A stretch of 64,000 bases of DNA. It comes from Variovorax sp. J2L1-78. Its GTDB lineage: Bacteria > Pseudomonadota > Gammaproteobacteria > Burkholderiales > Burkholderiaceae_C. Shown here one piece after another: positions 43,173 to 53,400 of the stretch (positions are counted from its first letter, which is position 1; each line of letters starts with the position of its first letter). The position numbers were made by a program, and so were the translations under genes. Location of the stretch: NCBI RefSeq assembly GCF_030317205.1, contig NZ_JASZYB010000001.1:992001-1056000 (forward strand), given 5' to 3'. The notes below the pieces were generated by a model, which saw only the letters and a program-made list of their open reading frames with translations, ran no database searches and was not told the origin of the DNA.

Positions 43173-44363
43173 TCAGGCCGCAAACCGCATCGCCGCTGCG
43201 TTGGCTGCGGAACGCGCCATGGCATCGAGCGCCAGCAGGTCGGCCAGCGATGCAGGCTTCGAGGGGGCGATCGCTTCCAAAGTTTCCATGTTCACCGCGT
43301 GAATGCGGTCGAAACGCAGCCGCCGGTCGAGAAAAGCCTGGACGGCGACCTCGTTGGCCGCGTTGAGCACCGCGGTCGTGCCCGCCGCTGCTCGCAGCGC
43401 GTGCCAGGCCAGAGCCAATCCGGGGAAGAGCGCGTCGTCGGGCGGGTCGAAGGTCAGTGCGCCCATGGTACGGAAGTCCAAGCGCGCGGCGCCGCTCTCG
43501 ATGCGGTGGGGCCAGGCCAGTCCGACCGCGATCGGTACGCGCATGTCGGGCGTGCCGAGTTGCGCGATGACCGACGCGTCGCTGAACTGCACCATCGAAT
43601 GCACCACGCTTTGCGGATGGATGACCACCTCGATCTGCTCGGGCATCACGCCGAAGAGATGGCGCGCCTCGATCACCTCGAGCGCCTTGTTCATCATGGT
43701 CGCCGAGTCGACGGAGATCTTGCGCCCCATCACCCAGTTGGGGTGCGCACAGGCCTGCTCCGGCGTGACGCTCGCCAGCGTGTCGGCCTGTCGCGTGCGG
43801 AACGGGCCGCCCGAGGCGGTGAGGATGATCTTGTCGATGCGCTCGGCCCAGGTGCCCGGGTCTTCGGGCAAGGACTGGAAGATGGCGGAATGCTCGCTGT
43901 CGATGGGCAGCAGGGTCGCGCCGCCCGCCCGCACGGTGTCCATGAAGAGCTCGCCGCCCACCACGAGTGCTTCCTTGTTCGCCAGCAGCAGCCGCTTGCC
44001 GGCACGTGCCGCCGCCAGGCAAGGCCCGAGGCCGGCCGCGCCGACGATCGCCGCCATGACGCTGTCGACGTCCTCGTGGGCGGCGATGGTTTCCAGCGCG
44101 CCCTCGCCTTGCAGCACGCGCGTCGACACGCCGTTGTCGCGCAGCAGCGTCGCCAGCCGTTCGGCGTGCGGCGCACTGGCCATCACGGCAAAGCGGGGCA
44201 TGAAGCGGACGCACTGCGCCAGCATCTCGTCGACCTTCGTGGCGGCCGAGAGGGCGAAGACCTCGAAGCGCTCCGGGTGCCGGGCGATGACGTCCAGCGT
44301 GCTGACGCCGACCGAGCCGGTCGAGCCGAGCACCGTGATGCGTTGTCGTGCCACCGGGTTCAC
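43173..44363 (-). CDS. dxr: 1-deoxy-D-xylulose-5-phosphate reductoisomerase Dxr
   Basis: 396 residues, second enzyme of the MEP isoprenoid pathway. The NADPH motif [11 protein letters not shown] starts at residue 9; [23 protein letters not shown] and LTASGGPFR line the active site; [17 protein letters not shown] is the signature. I start it at a GTG that overlaps the cdsA stop by 3 bases (GTGA); the longer in-frame reading belongs to the antiphase of cdsA. It supplies precursors for the undecaprenyl phosphate made by the adjacent UppS. Confidence 0.96.
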   Translation of the reverse strand: MNPVARQRITVLGSTGSVGVSTLDVIARHPERFEVFALSAATKVDEMLAQCVRFMPRFAVMASAPHAERLATLLRDNGVSTRVLQGEGALETIAAHEDVDSVMAAIVGAAGLGPCLAAARAGKRLLLANKEALVVGGELFMDTVRAGGATLLPIDSEHSAIFQSLPEDPGTWAERIDKIILTASGGPFRTRQADTLASVTPEQACAHPNWVMGRKISVDSATMMNKALEVIEARHLFGVMPEQIEVVIHPQSVVHSMVQFSDASVIAQLGTPDMRVPIAVGLAWPHRIESGAARLDFRTMGALTFDPPDDALFPGLALAWHALRAAAGTTAVLNAANEVAVQAFLDRRLRFDRIHAVNMETLEAIAPSKPASLADLLALDAMARSAANAAAMRFAA

Positions 44364-45205
44364 AGCGACGCCAGCATCATGGCGATCGGGAGCGTGGACA
44401 GCAGCGCGTCCACCCTGTCCAGCACGCCACCATGGCCGGGCAACAGGTTGCTGCTGTCCTTGGCGCCGGCACTGCGCTTCACGAGCGACTCGACCAGGTC
44501 GCCGACGACGCTCATCGCGGCCAGGAACAGCACGCCGATCAGCAACAGCCACCAGCCACGCGCGGCCAGCCGCGTGTACAGGCTGGCCACCGTCGCCTGC
44601 GCCGACGCGTCGGCCCACACCCAGGCCAGCGCCAGCACCAGCACGCCCACCATGCCGCCCCACACGCCTTCCCAGCTCTTGCCGGGGCTGATCGACGGGG
44701 CGAGCTTGTTGCGGGTGAACTTGAGGCCGAAACGGCGGCCGGCGAAATACGCGAAGACGTCTGCCACCCACACCAAGACCAGCAGCGACAGCAGGAAGTT
44801 GATGCCCCAGATGCGGGCCTGCACGGCCGCCATCCAGGCCACCCACAGCGCCAGCAAGCCGCCGACCAGGCGCACGGCGCGCGGGATCCGCGGCCAGCCA
44901 GGCACAGCGCCACGCAACAGCAGCGCACCGCCCAGCACCCAGGCGGCGCTCGCGGCCAGCCAGACGCCCATCAGCCGCTGCTCCAGCAGCCCGAGCCACC
45001 AGGACAGCAGGCACAGCACCACCATCTCGATGCCGAGGAACACGGACATGCGCGGACCGTAGCCGTTGAGCCGGCCCCATTCCCAGGCTGCCGTACCGAT
45101 CATCACCAGCATGACGCAGGCGAAGGGCGTGGCGGATGGATAGAAGAGCGCCGGCAGCAGGATCGCCAGCAGCACGACCGCGGTGATGATTCGTTGCTTG
45201 AGCAT
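44360..45205 (-). CDS. cdsA: phosphatidate cytidylyltransferase CdsA
   Basis: 281 residues, polytopic inner-membrane enzyme that makes CDP-diacylglycerol for phospholipids. About eight hydrophobic helices, and the C-terminal signature [37 protein letters not shown] is present in full. The ATG opening [13 protein letters not shown] overlaps the uppS stop by one base (TGATG), and the stop overlaps the dxr GTG. No unusual feature. Confidence 0.96.
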   Translation of the reverse strand: MLKQRIITAVVLLAILLPALFYPSATPFACVMLVMIGTAAWEWGRLNGYGPRMSVFLGIEMVVLCLLSWWLGLLEQRLMGVWLAASAAWVLGGALLLRGAVPGWPRIPRAVRLVGGLLALWVAWMAAVQARIWGINFLLSLLVLVWVADVFAYFAGRRFGLKFTRNKLAPSISPGKSWEGVWGGMVGVLVLALAWVWADASAQATVASLYTRLAARGWWLLLIGVLFLAAMSVVGDLVESLVKRSAGAKDSSNLLPGHGGVLDRVDALLSTLPIAMMLASL

Positions 45206-45936
45206 CAGGCGATCTGCCGGTCGGTCGGCGACGCATTCAGCTGCGCCGAGGTCTTGCCGAAGCGCCGCTCGCGGTTCTGAAAGGCAGCGATCGCTTCGTC
45301 GAGCGCCTTCTCGTCGAACTCGGGCCACAGCTTGTCGCTGAAGAAGAGTTCCGCGTAGGCGCTCTGCCACAGGAGAAAGTTCGACAGCCGCTGCTCGCCA
45401 CCCGTGCGGATGAACAGGTCCGGGTCGGGCACATGGGCCAGCGCCATGGCACGGTCGAGGCTGGCCTCGGTCAGCGGCTCACCGCGCCGCGCGAGTTCGG
45501 CGGCCGCACGGGCGATATCCCATCGGCCACCATAGTTGAAGCACACATTGAGCACCAGCCGATGGTTCTGTGCCGTGGCTGCTTCGGCCTGCAGCAAGCC
45601 GCCCACCATCTTGTCGGACAGGCCGCCGCGTTCGCCCACGAAGTGCAGCTGGACACCGTCTTCCTTGAGTTTCGGCACCTCGCGCGCCAGCGCACCGACC
45701 ATCAATTCCATGAGGCCCGAGACCTCTTCGACGGGACGGTTCCAGTTCTCGGAAGAGAAAGCGAAGACCGTGAGCACGCCGACGCCCCGGTCGGCACAGG
45801 CCTTGACGCAACGCCGGAGCGACTCCACGCCCTGCTTGTGCCCCGCGACGCGCGGCAGGAAGCGCCGCGTCGCCCAGCGACCGTTGCCATCCATGACGAT
45901 GGCAATGTGGTGAGGCACCGCGGGCGCTGCGCTCAT
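45205..45936 (-). CDS. uppS: undecaprenyl diphosphate synthase UppS
   Basis: 243 residues, cis-prenyltransferase that builds the C55 lipid carrier for peptidoglycan and O-antigen. The catalytic Asp and surrounding motif lie in [24 protein letters not shown] and, near the end, [19 protein letters not shown] with the farnesyl diphosphate site are complete. The ATG overlaps the frr stop by one base, and the uppS stop overlaps the cdsA start by one base. Confidence 0.96.
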   Translation of the reverse strand: MSAAPAVPHHIAIVMDGNGRWATRRFLPRVAGHKQGVESLRRCVKACADRGVGVLTVFAFSSENWNRPVEEVSGLMELMVGALAREVPKLKEDGVQLHFVGERGGLSDKMVGGLLQAEAATAQNHRLVLNVCFNYGGRWDIARAAAELARRGEPLTEASLDRAMALAHVPDPDLFIRTGGEQRLSNFLLWQSAYAELFFSDKLWPEFDEKALDEAIAAFQNRERRFGKTSAQLNASPTDRQIA

Positions 45937-46496
45937 CAGACCGCCATGATCTCGGCTTCCTTGGCGGCGATCAGACGGTCGATCTCGGCGATGTGCCGGT
46001 CGGTGACCTTCTGGATCTCGGCTTCGGCGCGCTTCTGGTCGTCTTCCGACGCCAGCTTGTCCTTGACGAGCTTCTTGACCGCCTCGTTCGCATCGCGGCG
46101 CAGGTTGCGCGTGGCGATCTTGGCGCTCTCGCCCTCGTTGCGGACCAGCTTGGTCATTTCCTTGCGGCGCTCTTCGCTCATGGCGGGCAGCGGCACACGG
46201 ATGAGTTCGCCCATCGATGCGGGGTTCAGGCCCAGGTCGCTCTCGCGGATGGCCTTCTCGATCTTGGCGCCCATGCCCTTTTCCCAGGGCTGGACGCTGA
46301 TGGTGCGTGAATCGAGCACCGACACGTTCGCCACCTGGCTCAGCGGCACCGACGAGCCGTAGTAGTCGACGTGGATCGAATCGAGCAGCGCCGGGTTGGC
46401 GCGGCCGGTCCGGATCTTGGTGAGGTTGTTCTGGAAGGCGGCGATCGACTGGTTCATCTTGGTGTCGGTCGCACTGCGAATGTCTGCAATGGTCAT
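45936..46496 (-). CDS. frr: ribosome recycling factor
   Basis: 186 residues, exact length. Three-helix bundle with a small beta/alpha hinge domain ([21 protein letters not shown], then [21 protein letters not shown]). C-terminal helix region [22 protein letters not shown]. It splits post-termination ribosomes together with EF-G. It lies 12 bases after pyrH, the usual rpsB-tsf-pyrH-frr order. Confidence 0.97.
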   Translation of the reverse strand: MTIADIRSATDTKMNQSIAAFQNNLTKIRTGRANPALLDSIHVDYYGSSVPLSQVANVSVLDSRTISVQPWEKGMGAKIEKAIRESDLGLNPASMGELIRVPLPAMSEERRKEMTKLVRNEGESAKIATRNLRRDANEAVKKLVKDKLASEDDQKRAEAEIQKVTDRHIAEIDRLIAAKEAEIMAV

Positions 46497-46508
46497 GTCA
46501 AGGTCTCC

Positions 46509-47231
46509 TCAAGCGTGAACCAAGGTGCCTTCGTCCTCGCCCATCACGACGCGCTTGAGGGCGCCATGCTTGAAGATCGAGAACACCTTGATCGGCAGCT
46601 TCTGGTCACGGCACAGCGCGAACGCGGTGGCGTCCATGATGCCGAGATTTTGCGCGATGGCTTCGTCGAAGCTCAACGACGCATAGCGGGTCGCGGTCGG
46701 GTCCTTCTTCGGGTCGGCGGTGTAGACGCCGTCGACCTTGGTCGCCTTGAGCACCAGCTCGGCGCCGATCTCGGCGCCGCGCAATGCGGCGGCGGTGTCG
46801 GTGGTGAAGAAAGGGTTGCCCGTGCCGGCGGCGAAGATCACGACCTTGCCCTCCTCGAGGTACTGCAAGGCCTTGGGGCGGACGTAGGGCTCGACCACCT
46901 GTTCGATGGCGATCGCGGACATCACGCGGGCGATCAGGCCTTGCTTGTCCATGGCGTCGGCCAGTGCGAGCGCATTCATCACGGTGGCAAGCATGCCCAT
47001 GTAGTCGGCGGTCGCGCGGTCCATGCCGACCGAGCCGCCAGCCACGCCGCGGAAGATGTTGCCGCCGCCGATGACCACCGCCACCTCCACGCCGAGGTTC
47101 ACGACCTCGGCCACCTCTTCCACCATCCGGACGATGGTCGCGCGGTTGATGCCGAAGGCGTCGTCGCCCATCAGCGCCTCACCCGACAGCTTCAACAAGA
47201 TTCGCTTGTGGGCTGGGCGGGCATCGGGCAT
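46509..47231 (-). CDS. pyrH: uridylate kinase PyrH
   Basis: 240 residues, amino-acid-kinase fold that phosphorylates [16 protein letters not shown] opens the chain, [13 protein letters not shown] binds phosphate, and [13 protein letters not shown] is near the nucleotide site. I choose the ATG at 47231 because AAGGA lies 7 bases upstream; an in-frame TTG 6 bases earlier overlaps that site. A -10-like TACACT lies about 30 bases upstream, so pyrH-frr can be expressed apart from tsf. Confidence 0.97.
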   Translation of the reverse strand: MPDARPAHKRILLKLSGEALMGDDAFGINRATIVRMVEEVAEVVNLGVEVAVVIGGGNIFRGVAGGSVGMDRATADYMGMLATVMNALALADAMDKQGLIARVMSAIAIEQVVEPYVRPKALQYLEEGKVVIFAAGTGNPFFTTDTAAALRGAEIGAELVLKATKVDGVYTADPKKDPTATRYASLSFDEAIAQNLGIMDATAFALCRDQKLPIKVFSIFKHGALKRVVMGEDEGTLVHA

Positions 47232-47261
47232 GGGCAATTCCTTGAAGTGGTGAGCGGGGCG

Positions 47262-47267
47262 AGTGTA
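47262..47267 (-). promoter_or_regulatory. possible -10 element for pyrH
   Basis: TACACT on the minus strand, 30 bases before the pyrH ATG. The same hexamer is seen upstream of rpsB. No clear -35. The tsf-pyrH gap (95 bp) holds this element and a hairpin. Confidence 0.3.
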
Positions 47268-47280
47268 AGACGTGGCGGTC

Positions 47281-47312
47281 GGTAAACGACGGCGCGGCGG
47301 GCGCGCCGTCGT
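47281..47312 (-). terminator. strong hairpin between tsf and pyrH (terminator or attenuator)
   Basis: Perfect 11-bp stem ACGACGGCGCG / CGCGCCGTCGT with a 5-base loop (47286-47312), followed on the minus strand by TTTACC. The short T stretch suggests partial termination, so tsf and pyrH levels may be uncoupled. Confidence 0.55.
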
Positions 47313-47326
47313 GGAGGCAGGCAGAC

Positions 47327-48250
47327 TCAGGCGGCCGCCTTGGCGGCGGCGACCTGGGCGGCCACTTCGGCCGCGAAGTCGTCGACCTTCTTCTCGATGC
47401 CTTCACCCACGACGTAGAGCGTGAAGCCCTTGATCGAGGTGTTGACGGCCTTGAGCATCTGCTCGACCGTCTGCTTGTCGTTCTTGACGAACGGCTGGTT
47501 GTGCAGCGAAACCTCCTTGAGGTACTTCTGCACGCCGCCTTCGATACGCTTGGCAACGATGTCGGCCGGCTGCGGCTTCTTGCCTTCGGCTTCGGCGGTC
47601 TTGCGGTCTTCCTCGGCCTTGCCGGCGGCGACTGCGCGTTCTTTTTCGATCAGGTCGGCAGGCACGTCGCTGCTCGAAATGGCCACCGGCTTCATGGCGG
47701 CGATGTGCATCGCCACGTCCTTGGCGGCGGCGTCGTCACCGTCGAATTCGACCATCACACCGATGCGCGTGCCGTGCAGGTACGACGCCAGCTTGCCGTT
47801 GCCGCCGAAACGCTTGAAGCGGCGAAAGCTCATGTTCTCGCCGATCTTGCCGATCAGGCCCTTGCGCACGTCCTCGAGCGTCGGGCCGAAGCCGTCCTGC
47901 TCGTAGGGGAGCGCGCCCAGGGCGGCCAGATCGGCCGGGTTGTTCTTGGCCACCAGCATCGCGGCGGCGTTGGCCAGCGCGAGGAAGCTGTCGTTCTTGG
48001 TGACGAAGTCGGTTTCGCAGTTGATCTCGATCATGCCGCCGGCATCGCCGTCGACGAAGGCCGTGACCACGCCTTCGGCCGTGATGCGGCCCGAAGCCTT
48101 GCCGGCCTTGTTGCCGAGCTTGATGCGCAGCAGCTCTTCGGCCTTTTCCATGTTGCCGTCGGCCTCGGTGAGGGCCTTCTTGCATTCCATCATGGGCGCG
48201 TCGGTCTTCGCGCGCAGTTCGCCCACCATGCTTGCGGTGATTGCAGCCAT
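47327..48250 (-). CDS. tsf: translation elongation factor Ts
   Basis: 307 residues; GDP/GTP exchange factor for EF-Tu. The N-terminal UBA-like domain has [29 protein letters not shown], and the TDFV motif contacting EF-Tu is in [11 protein letters not shown]. The C-terminal dimerisation region ends in AAAKAAA. It follows rpsB with a terminator-like hairpin in the 79-bp gap. Confidence 0.97.
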   Translation of the reverse strand: MAAITASMVGELRAKTDAPMMECKKALTEADGNMEKAEELLRIKLGNKAGKASGRITAEGVVTAFVDGDAGGMIEINCETDFVTKNDSFLALANAAAMLVAKNNPADLAALGALPYEQDGFGPTLEDVRKGLIGKIGENMSFRRFKRFGGNGKLASYLHGTRIGVMVEFDGDDAAAKDVAMHIAAMKPVAISSSDVPADLIEKERAVAAGKAEEDRKTAEAEGKKPQPADIVAKRIEGGVQKYLKEVSLHNQPFVKNDKQTVEQMLKAVNTSIKGFTLYVVGEGIEKKVDDFAAEVAAQVAAAKAAA

Positions 48251-48280
48251 TGTTCGTTCTCCGTATTCAAAAAATCAGAT

Positions 48281-48306
48281 CAAAAAAAGGGGCCACAAAG
48301 CCCCTT
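48281..48306 (-). terminator. rpsB-tsf intergenic terminator/attenuator
   Basis: On the minus strand AAGGGGC-TTTGTG-GCCCCTT is followed by TTTTTG. A partial terminator at this site is also known between E. coli rpsB and tsf, lowering tsf relative to rpsB. Confidence 0.8.
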
Positions 48307-48329
48307 CTTCAAGGCTCGCGTGGACGCGA

Positions 48330-49085
48330 TCAGGCGGAAGCGCCCTCTTCGACTTCCACGAATTCGTCGCTGCCGGCTTCCTGCACGGCCTTGACCACGT
48401 CGTTGCCCGCATTGTTGCGGCCTTCGATGATCGCGTCGGCGATGCCGCGGGCGTACAGCGTGACGGCCTTGGACGAGTCGTCGTTGCCGGGAATCACGTA
48501 GTCGATGCCTTCGGGCGAGTGGTTGGAGTCCACCACGCCGATCAGCGGGATGCCCAGCTTCTTGGCTTCGGCCACGGCGATCTTGTGGAAGCCCACGTCG
48601 ATCACGAAGATGGCGTCGGGCAACGCGGTCATGTCCTGGATGCCGCCGATGTCCTTCTCGAGCTTTTCGATTTCGCGCGAGAAGGTCAGTTGTTCCTTCT
48701 TGCTCAGGGCATCGAGGCCGGCTTCCTGCTGAGCCTTCATTTCCTTCAGACGCTTGATCGAGGTCTTGACGGTCTTGAAGTTGGTCAGCATGCCGCCGAG
48801 CCAGCGGGTGTCGACGAAAGGCACGCCGGCGCGGCGAGCTTCGGCCGCGACGATTTCACGGGCCTGGCGCTTGGTGCCGACCATCAGGATCGTGCCGCGG
48901 TTGGCGGTGAGTTGCTTGGCGTACTTCATCGCATCCTGGAACATCGGAAGCGACTTTTCCAGGTTGATGATGTGAATCTTGTTGCGATGGCCGAAGATGA
49001 ACGGGGCCATCTTGGGGTTCCAGAAGCGGGTTTGGTGACCGAAATGGACACCGGCTTCCAGCATTTCGCGCATGGTGGTCGACAT
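48330..49085 (-). CDS. rpsB: 30S ribosomal protein S2
   Basis: 251 residues. Opens [29 protein letters not shown], the S2 signature, with [24 protein letters not shown] and [18 protein letters not shown] in order. The ATG at 49085 has GGAG 9 bases upstream; the very long in-frame extension to 50135 is antiphase of the divergent amidase gene and is rejected. A 5' leader of about 140 bases may allow autoregulation by S2, as reported for other proteobacteria. Confidence 0.98.
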   Translation of the reverse strand: MSTTMREMLEAGVHFGHQTRFWNPKMAPFIFGHRNKIHIINLEKSLPMFQDAMKYAKQLTANRGTILMVGTKRQAREIVAAEARRAGVPFVDTRWLGGMLTNFKTVKTSIKRLKEMKAQQEAGLDALSKKEQLTFSREIEKLEKDIGGIQDMTALPDAIFVIDVGFHKIAVAEAKKLGIPLIGVVDSNHSPEGIDYVIPGNDDSSKAVTLYARGIADAIIEGRNNAGNDVVKAVQEAGSDEFVEVEEGASA

Positions 49086-49229
49086 AGGAATAACTCCAAA
49101 GGTTGGGTCTAAAATCCAGCCCGTTTCGCGGCCTCTGTTTTGGGAGGATGCGACACCTTGAGTGGGCTGGTTTGCGGATGTGTTCGCGCCGTGGTGGAAC
49201 TGGGAAATCCCGCTTGGCGAAACCCACAG

Positions 49230-49235
49230 AGTGTA
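49230..49235 (-). promoter_or_regulatory. candidate -10 element for rpsB
   Basis: TACACT on the minus strand (GTGCTACACTCTG), about 145 bases before the rpsB ATG. It gives a leader long enough for structured autoregulation. No convincing -35 (region is G-rich). The rest of the 184-bp divergent gap has no ORF. Confidence 0.35.
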
Positions 49236-49269
49236 GCACGCCCTTCCCCTCCCCCCATCCACCTCTTCC

Positions 49270-50595
49270 ATGCACCCTGATCTGCACGCCACCCGCCTGG
49301 CCATCGAGGCGGGAACCTCCGATGCGCGCACCGAAATCGAGCATGCCATCGCTGCCGCGCAATCGCCGGCCAATCGGCACACCTTCACGCGGACCCTGTT
49401 CGACGAGGCGCGCCGGGAGGCCGCCGCGGCCGATCGCGCGCGGCCCCTCGCCGGTCTCGCCTTCTCGATCAAGGATCTGTTCGACGTGGCGAACCAGCCG
49501 ACGCCGGCGGGCTCGGTCGTCCTGGCCCACGCGCCCGCGGCCACGGCAGATGCACCCGCCGTGGCGCGCCTGCGCGCCGCCGGCGGCGCCCTCATCGGCC
49601 GCACGAACATGACCGAGTTCGCGTTTTCCGGGGTCGGCGTGAACCCCCACCATGGCACGCCGGCCAACGCGGCCGACCCGGTCACGCCGCGCATTCCCGG
49701 CGGCTCGTCCTCCGGGGCCGCCGTGTCGGTCGCCACCGGCGCCGCGTTCATCGGGCTGGGCTCGGACACCGGCGGGTCCATCCGCATTCCGGCGGCGCTC
49801 AACGGCATCGTCGGCTTCAAGAGCACCGCCCGCCTCGTACCGACGGACGGCGCGATCCCGCTGTCGACCACGCTCGACACCGTCTGCGCCATGACGCGCT
49901 CGGTGCGCGATGCGGTCACCGCGCACGAAGTACTGGCCGGGCGCCGCGTCACCCCGGCCGACAAGCCCCTGTCCGCCCGGCGTCTTGCGGTCGTCCAGAA
50001 CATCTTTCTCGACGAGGTCGAGCCGGCCGTGGCCCGCGCCTTCGATGCGGCGCTCGCCACCTTGCGGGCGGCCGGTGCGCAGATCAAGGAGATCACGCTG
50101 TCGCCCCTGGCCGACCTGCCGGCCCTCAATGCCACCGGCGGCTTTTCCGCCCCCGAAGCCTATGCCTGGCATCGGCTGCTGCTGGAACGCAGCGGTGCCG
50201 GCTACGACCCGCGCGTGGCGCAGCGCATCCTCAAGGGCGCGACGATGAAGGCCTACGAGTACCTCGATCTGGCCCGAGCACGCCACGCCTGGATCGCCCG
50301 CATGGAAGCCGCGCTGCAGGGCTTCGATGCCGTGCTGTCGCCCACCGTGCCGATCACCGCGCCGGCGATCGCCAGCGTGGCGCCCGGCGCGGAACGCGAT
50401 GCCGAGTTCTTCCGTGTCAACGGCCTGCTGCTGCGCAATCCATCGGTCATCAACATGCTCGACGGCTGCGCGGTGTCGATTCCCTGCCAGGCGCCGGGCG
50501 ATGCGCCGGTCGGGCTGATGCTCTGGCATGCGTCGCTGCACGACGACGCCGTGCTCGCCATTGCCGCCCAAGCAGAGCGCGCGCTGCAACAATAG
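49270..50595 (+). CDS. amidase-signature family amidase
   Basis: 441 residues. The Ser-cisSer-Lys triad is visible: Lys68 in AFSIKDLFD, the cis-Ser in [15 protein letters not shown] (146) and the nucleophile Ser170 in [16 protein letters not shown]. It hydrolyses an amide bond of an unknown substrate. It is not GatA, since the gatB/gatC partners are absent. Divergent from rpsB, and 56 bp before the dehydrogenase gene on the same strand. No signal peptide, so cytoplasmic. Confidence 0.9.
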   Translation: MHPDLHATRLAIEAGTSDARTEIEHAIAAAQSPANRHTFTRTLFDEARREAAAADRARPLAGLAFSIKDLFDVANQPTPAGSVVLAHAPAATADAPAVARLRAAGGALIGRTNMTEFAFSGVGVNPHHGTPANAADPVTPRIPGGSSSGAAVSVATGAAFIGLGSDTGGSIRIPAALNGIVGFKSTARLVPTDGAIPLSTTLDTVCAMTRSVRDAVTAHEVLAGRRVTPADKPLSARRLAVVQNIFLDEVEPAVARAFDAALATLRAAGAQIKEITLSPLADLPALNATGGFSAPEAYAWHRLLLERSGAGYDPRVAQRILKGATMKAYEYLDLARARHAWIARMEAALQGFDAVLSPTVPITAPAIASVAPGAERDAEFFRVNGLLLRNPSVINMLDGCAVSIPCQAPGDAPVGLMLWHASLHDDAVLAIAAQAERALQQ

Positions 50596-50651
50596 CGCCC
50601 TGCGCTGCGGCCGCGCCCTGCGGTCGGCGCCATTCCTTCACCGAAGATTCA

Positions 50652-51902
50652 ATGAAAATCGCGATCGTGGGCGCCGGCATCATCGGCGTCACCACCGCCT
50701 GGGAGCTGGCCAGCGACGGCCATGAGGTCACCGTCTTCGAGCGCCGCGGTGCCGCGGCCGAGGAATCCAGTTTTGCCAATGCCGGGGTGGTCGCGCCGGG
50801 CTATGTCACCCCCTGGGCCGCGCCGGGCATGCGACTGAAGGTGCTGCGTTCGCTGCTCTCCACCCATGGCGCGATCAAGGTGCGCTGGCCGCTCGCGGTG
50901 CGCGACCTGCGCTGGATGGCGCACTGGCAACGGGCCTGCAGGCTCGAGACCTACCTGGCCAACCGTGCGCGCATGCAGCGCCTGGCCTTCTACAGCCGCA
51001 CCCGGCTCCACGAGATCAGCGAAGCGCGCGAGTTGAGCTACGAGCGCAGTGATGGCTACCTCGTGCTGCTGCGCTCCAAGCGCGAACGCAAACTGGTGCA
51101 ACCGGGCCTGGAGGTGCTGCGCACCGCCGGCAGCGTGTTCCGCGAGATCGATGCCGACGAGGCTCGCCGGATCGAACCGGCCCTCAGCACCGACACCGAA
51201 CTGGCCGGCGCCATCCATCTGCCCGAGGACGAGGTGGCGAACTGCCGCCAGTTCGCCCTGCTGCTCAAGCGCGAAGCCGAGGCGCTCGGCGCGCAGTTTC
51301 ACTTCAACTGCGACATCGCGCCGCTGAGCCGCGCGGCACCGCGCTCGCTCGCGCTGGCCGCCGGCTCCGATGCGGTCACCTACGACGCCATCGTGGTCTG
51401 CGCCGGCGTCGCATCGGCGGCACTGCTGCGGCCCCTGGGCATCCGCATGCCGCTGGCGCCGGTGTACGGCCACTCGGTGACGGCCCACATCCGCGAACCG
51501 CTCAACGCACCGCGCAGCGCCGTGATGGACGAGCGCTACAAGGTCGCCATCTCCCGCATGGGCCTGCGCGTGCGCGTGGCCGGCAGCGCAGAGATCGGCG
51601 GCGCGCTCGACACGATGAATCCGGCGGCGCTGCAGACGCTCTACAAGGTGCTGCACGACTGGTTTCCGGGTGCGGCCACGCTGCAGACCGGTGTTCAGCA
51701 ATGGAAGGGCGCACGGCCAATGCTCCCCGACGGTCCGCCGGTGATCGGGCCGAGTGGCGTGCCGGGCGTCTGGCTCAACCTGGGGCATGGCTCGAGCGGC
51801 TGGGCGCTCTCCTGCGGCAGCGCCCGCGTGCTGGCCGACCTCGTCGTCGGCCAGGACGCCGGGATCGACCTGGAAGGGCTGGGCATCGAGCGGCTGCTCT
51901 GA
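50652..51902 (+). CDS. dadA: D-amino-acid dehydrogenase (DadA-like, FAD-dependent)
   Basis: 416 residues, DAO-superfamily flavoenzyme. The FAD motif IAIVGAGIIGVTTAWELA starts at residue 3; SSFANAGVVAPGYVTPWAAPGM is characteristic of DadA. The C-terminal GARPMLPDGPPVIGPSGVPGVWLNLGHGSSGW binds substrate. DadA oxidises D-alanine and other D-amino acids at the inner face of the membrane. Here it follows an amidase and precedes the NAD(P)H-repair gene by 28 bases. No alr/dadX racemase is nearby. Confidence 0.9.
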   Translation: MKIAIVGAGIIGVTTAWELASDGHEVTVFERRGAAAEESSFANAGVVAPGYVTPWAAPGMRLKVLRSLLSTHGAIKVRWPLAVRDLRWMAHWQRACRLETYLANRARMQRLAFYSRTRLHEISEARELSYERSDGYLVLLRSKRERKLVQPGLEVLRTAGSVFREIDADEARRIEPALSTDTELAGAIHLPEDEVANCRQFALLLKREAEALGAQFHFNCDIAPLSRAAPRSLALAAGSDAVTYDAIVVCAGVASAALLRPLGIRMPLAPVYGHSVTAHIREPLNAPRSAVMDERYKVAISRMGLRVRVAGSAEIGGALDTMNPAALQTLYKVLHDWFPGAATLQTGVQQWKGARPMLPDGPPVIGPSGVPGVWLNLGHGSSGWALSCGSARVLADLVVGQDAGIDLEGLGIERLL

Positions 51903-51930
51903 GCGACGTTGCCGTCGCACAATCGGCGGC

Positions 51931-53388
51931 ATGCAACGCATCACCGCCGAGACCGACGCGCCGCTTTTCGACATCGCCGCGACGCGCCGCATCGAACACG
52001 TCGCCGCCGCCGCGCTGCCGCCCCACACGCTGATGCAGCGGGCCGGACGCGCCGTCGCCAGGCTCGCCATGGCGCTGGCGACCGATGCACGGACGGTCTG
52101 GATTGCCTGCGGCCCCGGCAACAACGGTGGCGATGGCTTCGAGGCGGCGGCCCAGCTGCAGCGCCATGGCTTCCACCCTGTCGTGACCCACGCGGGCGAC
52201 ACGGAACGGCTGCCCGCCGACGCACGCGCCTCCTTCGAGCGCGCCCGCGCCGAAGGCGTCACCTTCGCCGATTCTCCACCCACGGTCTGCGACCTGGCCA
52301 TCGACGCGCTGCTCGGCATCGGCGCCCGACGCCCGCCAGGGGGCGCAATGGCCGAGTGGCTCGCACGCATGCACACGAGCGCGGCACCGCTGCTGAGCGT
52401 GGACCTGCCATCGGGCCTGAATGCGGACACGGGCACATGGGGTGGCCCTTCCCTCGCCGCACCGACGGACCGGCGTTTCTGTCTCACGCTGCTGACCCGC
52501 AAGCCGGGCCTGTTCACGGCGCAGGGTCGGGATGCCGCGGGCGAGGTGTGGTTCGACGATCTGGGCTGCACCGCCGGCGATGAAGCACCGGCAGCACGCC
52601 TGAACGAGCGCCCCGAAGATCGTTCTCGGGCGCACGCCAGCCACAAAGGCAGTTACGGCGACGTGGCGGTTGTCGGCGGCGCGCCGGGCATGGCGGGGGC
52701 GGCCCTGCTCGCCGCGTCGGCCGCGCTGCATGCGGGCGCCGGCCGCGTCTACGTGGCCCCGTTGGACGAAACGGCCGTGATGCTCGACATGCGGCATCCC
52801 GAACTGATGTTCCGCCGTCCGGACGCGCTGGAGATGGCGCAGCTGAGCGTCGTCTGCGGTTGCGGTGGCGATGACGCCGTACGGGCGGTGCTGCCGCGCG
52901 TGCTGTCGACGGCGGGCGCGCTGGTGCTCGACGCGGACGCCCTCAACGCCATCGCACGCGACGCGTCGCTGCAGACCTTGCTCCGCCAGCGCGCGGCGCG
53001 CGGGCGACGCACCGTCCTCACGCCGCATCCACTCGAAGCGGCGCGGCTGCTCGGCGTCGACACCACGCAGGTTCAGGCCGATCGGCTGCAGGCCGCGGCA
53101 GCGCTGGCCGACCGCTTCGCGTGCACGGTGGTGCTCAAGGGATCGGGCACCGTCATTGCATCGCCGGGCGAGACGCCGCGCATCAACTTCGGCAGCAACG
53201 CCCGCTTGGCGACGGCCGGCACCGGCGACGTACTGGCCGGCATGGTGGGCGCGGGGCTGGCGGCTGGGTCGACCGCACATGCCGCCGCGCGCGCAGCCGT
53301 GTGGCGGCATGGCGATCGCGCCGACCGATGGCCGGCGGACCAGGCCCTGACGGCCGGGGCGCTGGCCCGCGGCACGCCGGTGCGCTGA
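51931..53388 (+). CDS. nnr: bifunctional NAD(P)H-hydrate repair enzyme (epimerase + dehydratase)
   Basis: 485 residues. The N-terminal YjeF epimerase domain (1-215) has ACGPGNNGGDGFEAA and SVDLPSGLNADTG. The C-terminal ADP-dependent dehydratase domain (225-485) has HKGSYGDVAVVGGAPGMAGAALLAA, TPHPLEAARLLG, VVLKGSGTVIASPG and TAGTGDVLAGMVGA. It repairs hydrated NADH and NADPH. The ATG at 51931 is used; the in-frame extension into dadA is rejected. It has a CACAAT 8 bases upstream but no good ribosome site. Confidence 0.95.
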   Translation: MQRITAETDAPLFDIAATRRIEHVAAAALPPHTLMQRAGRAVARLAMALATDARTVWIACGPGNNGGDGFEAAAQLQRHGFHPVVTHAGDTERLPADARASFERARAEGVTFADSPPTVCDLAIDALLGIGARRPPGGAMAEWLARMHTSAAPLLSVDLPSGLNADTGTWGGPSLAAPTDRRFCLTLLTRKPGLFTAQGRDAAGEVWFDDLGCTAGDEAPAARLNERPEDRSRAHASHKGSYGDVAVVGGAPGMAGAALLAASAALHAGAGRVYVAPLDETAVMLDMRHPELMFRRPDALEMAQLSVVCGCGGDDAVRAVLPRVLSTAGALVLDADALNAIARDASLQTLLRQRAARGRRTVLTPHPLEAARLLGVDTTQVQADRLQAAAALADRFACTVVLKGSGTVIASPGETPRINFGSNARLATAGTGDVLAGMVGAGLAAGSTAHAAARAAVWRHGDRADRWPADQALTAGALARGTPVR

Positions 53389-53400
53389 AGCCTCAGGGCC

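Noticed and set aside
41526..45062. 1178-residue plus-strand ORF across bamA-rseP-dxr-cdsA
   Set aside because: It spans four clearly conserved minus-strand genes and shows no domain. Shadow ORF.
43173..45236. 687-residue reading of dxr
   Set aside because: The first 290 residues lie in antiphase of cdsA. The GTGA overlap marks the true start.
48330..50135. 601-residue reading of rpsB
   Set aside because: The extension is antisense to the amidase gene; rpsB has a clean ATG with a ribosome site.
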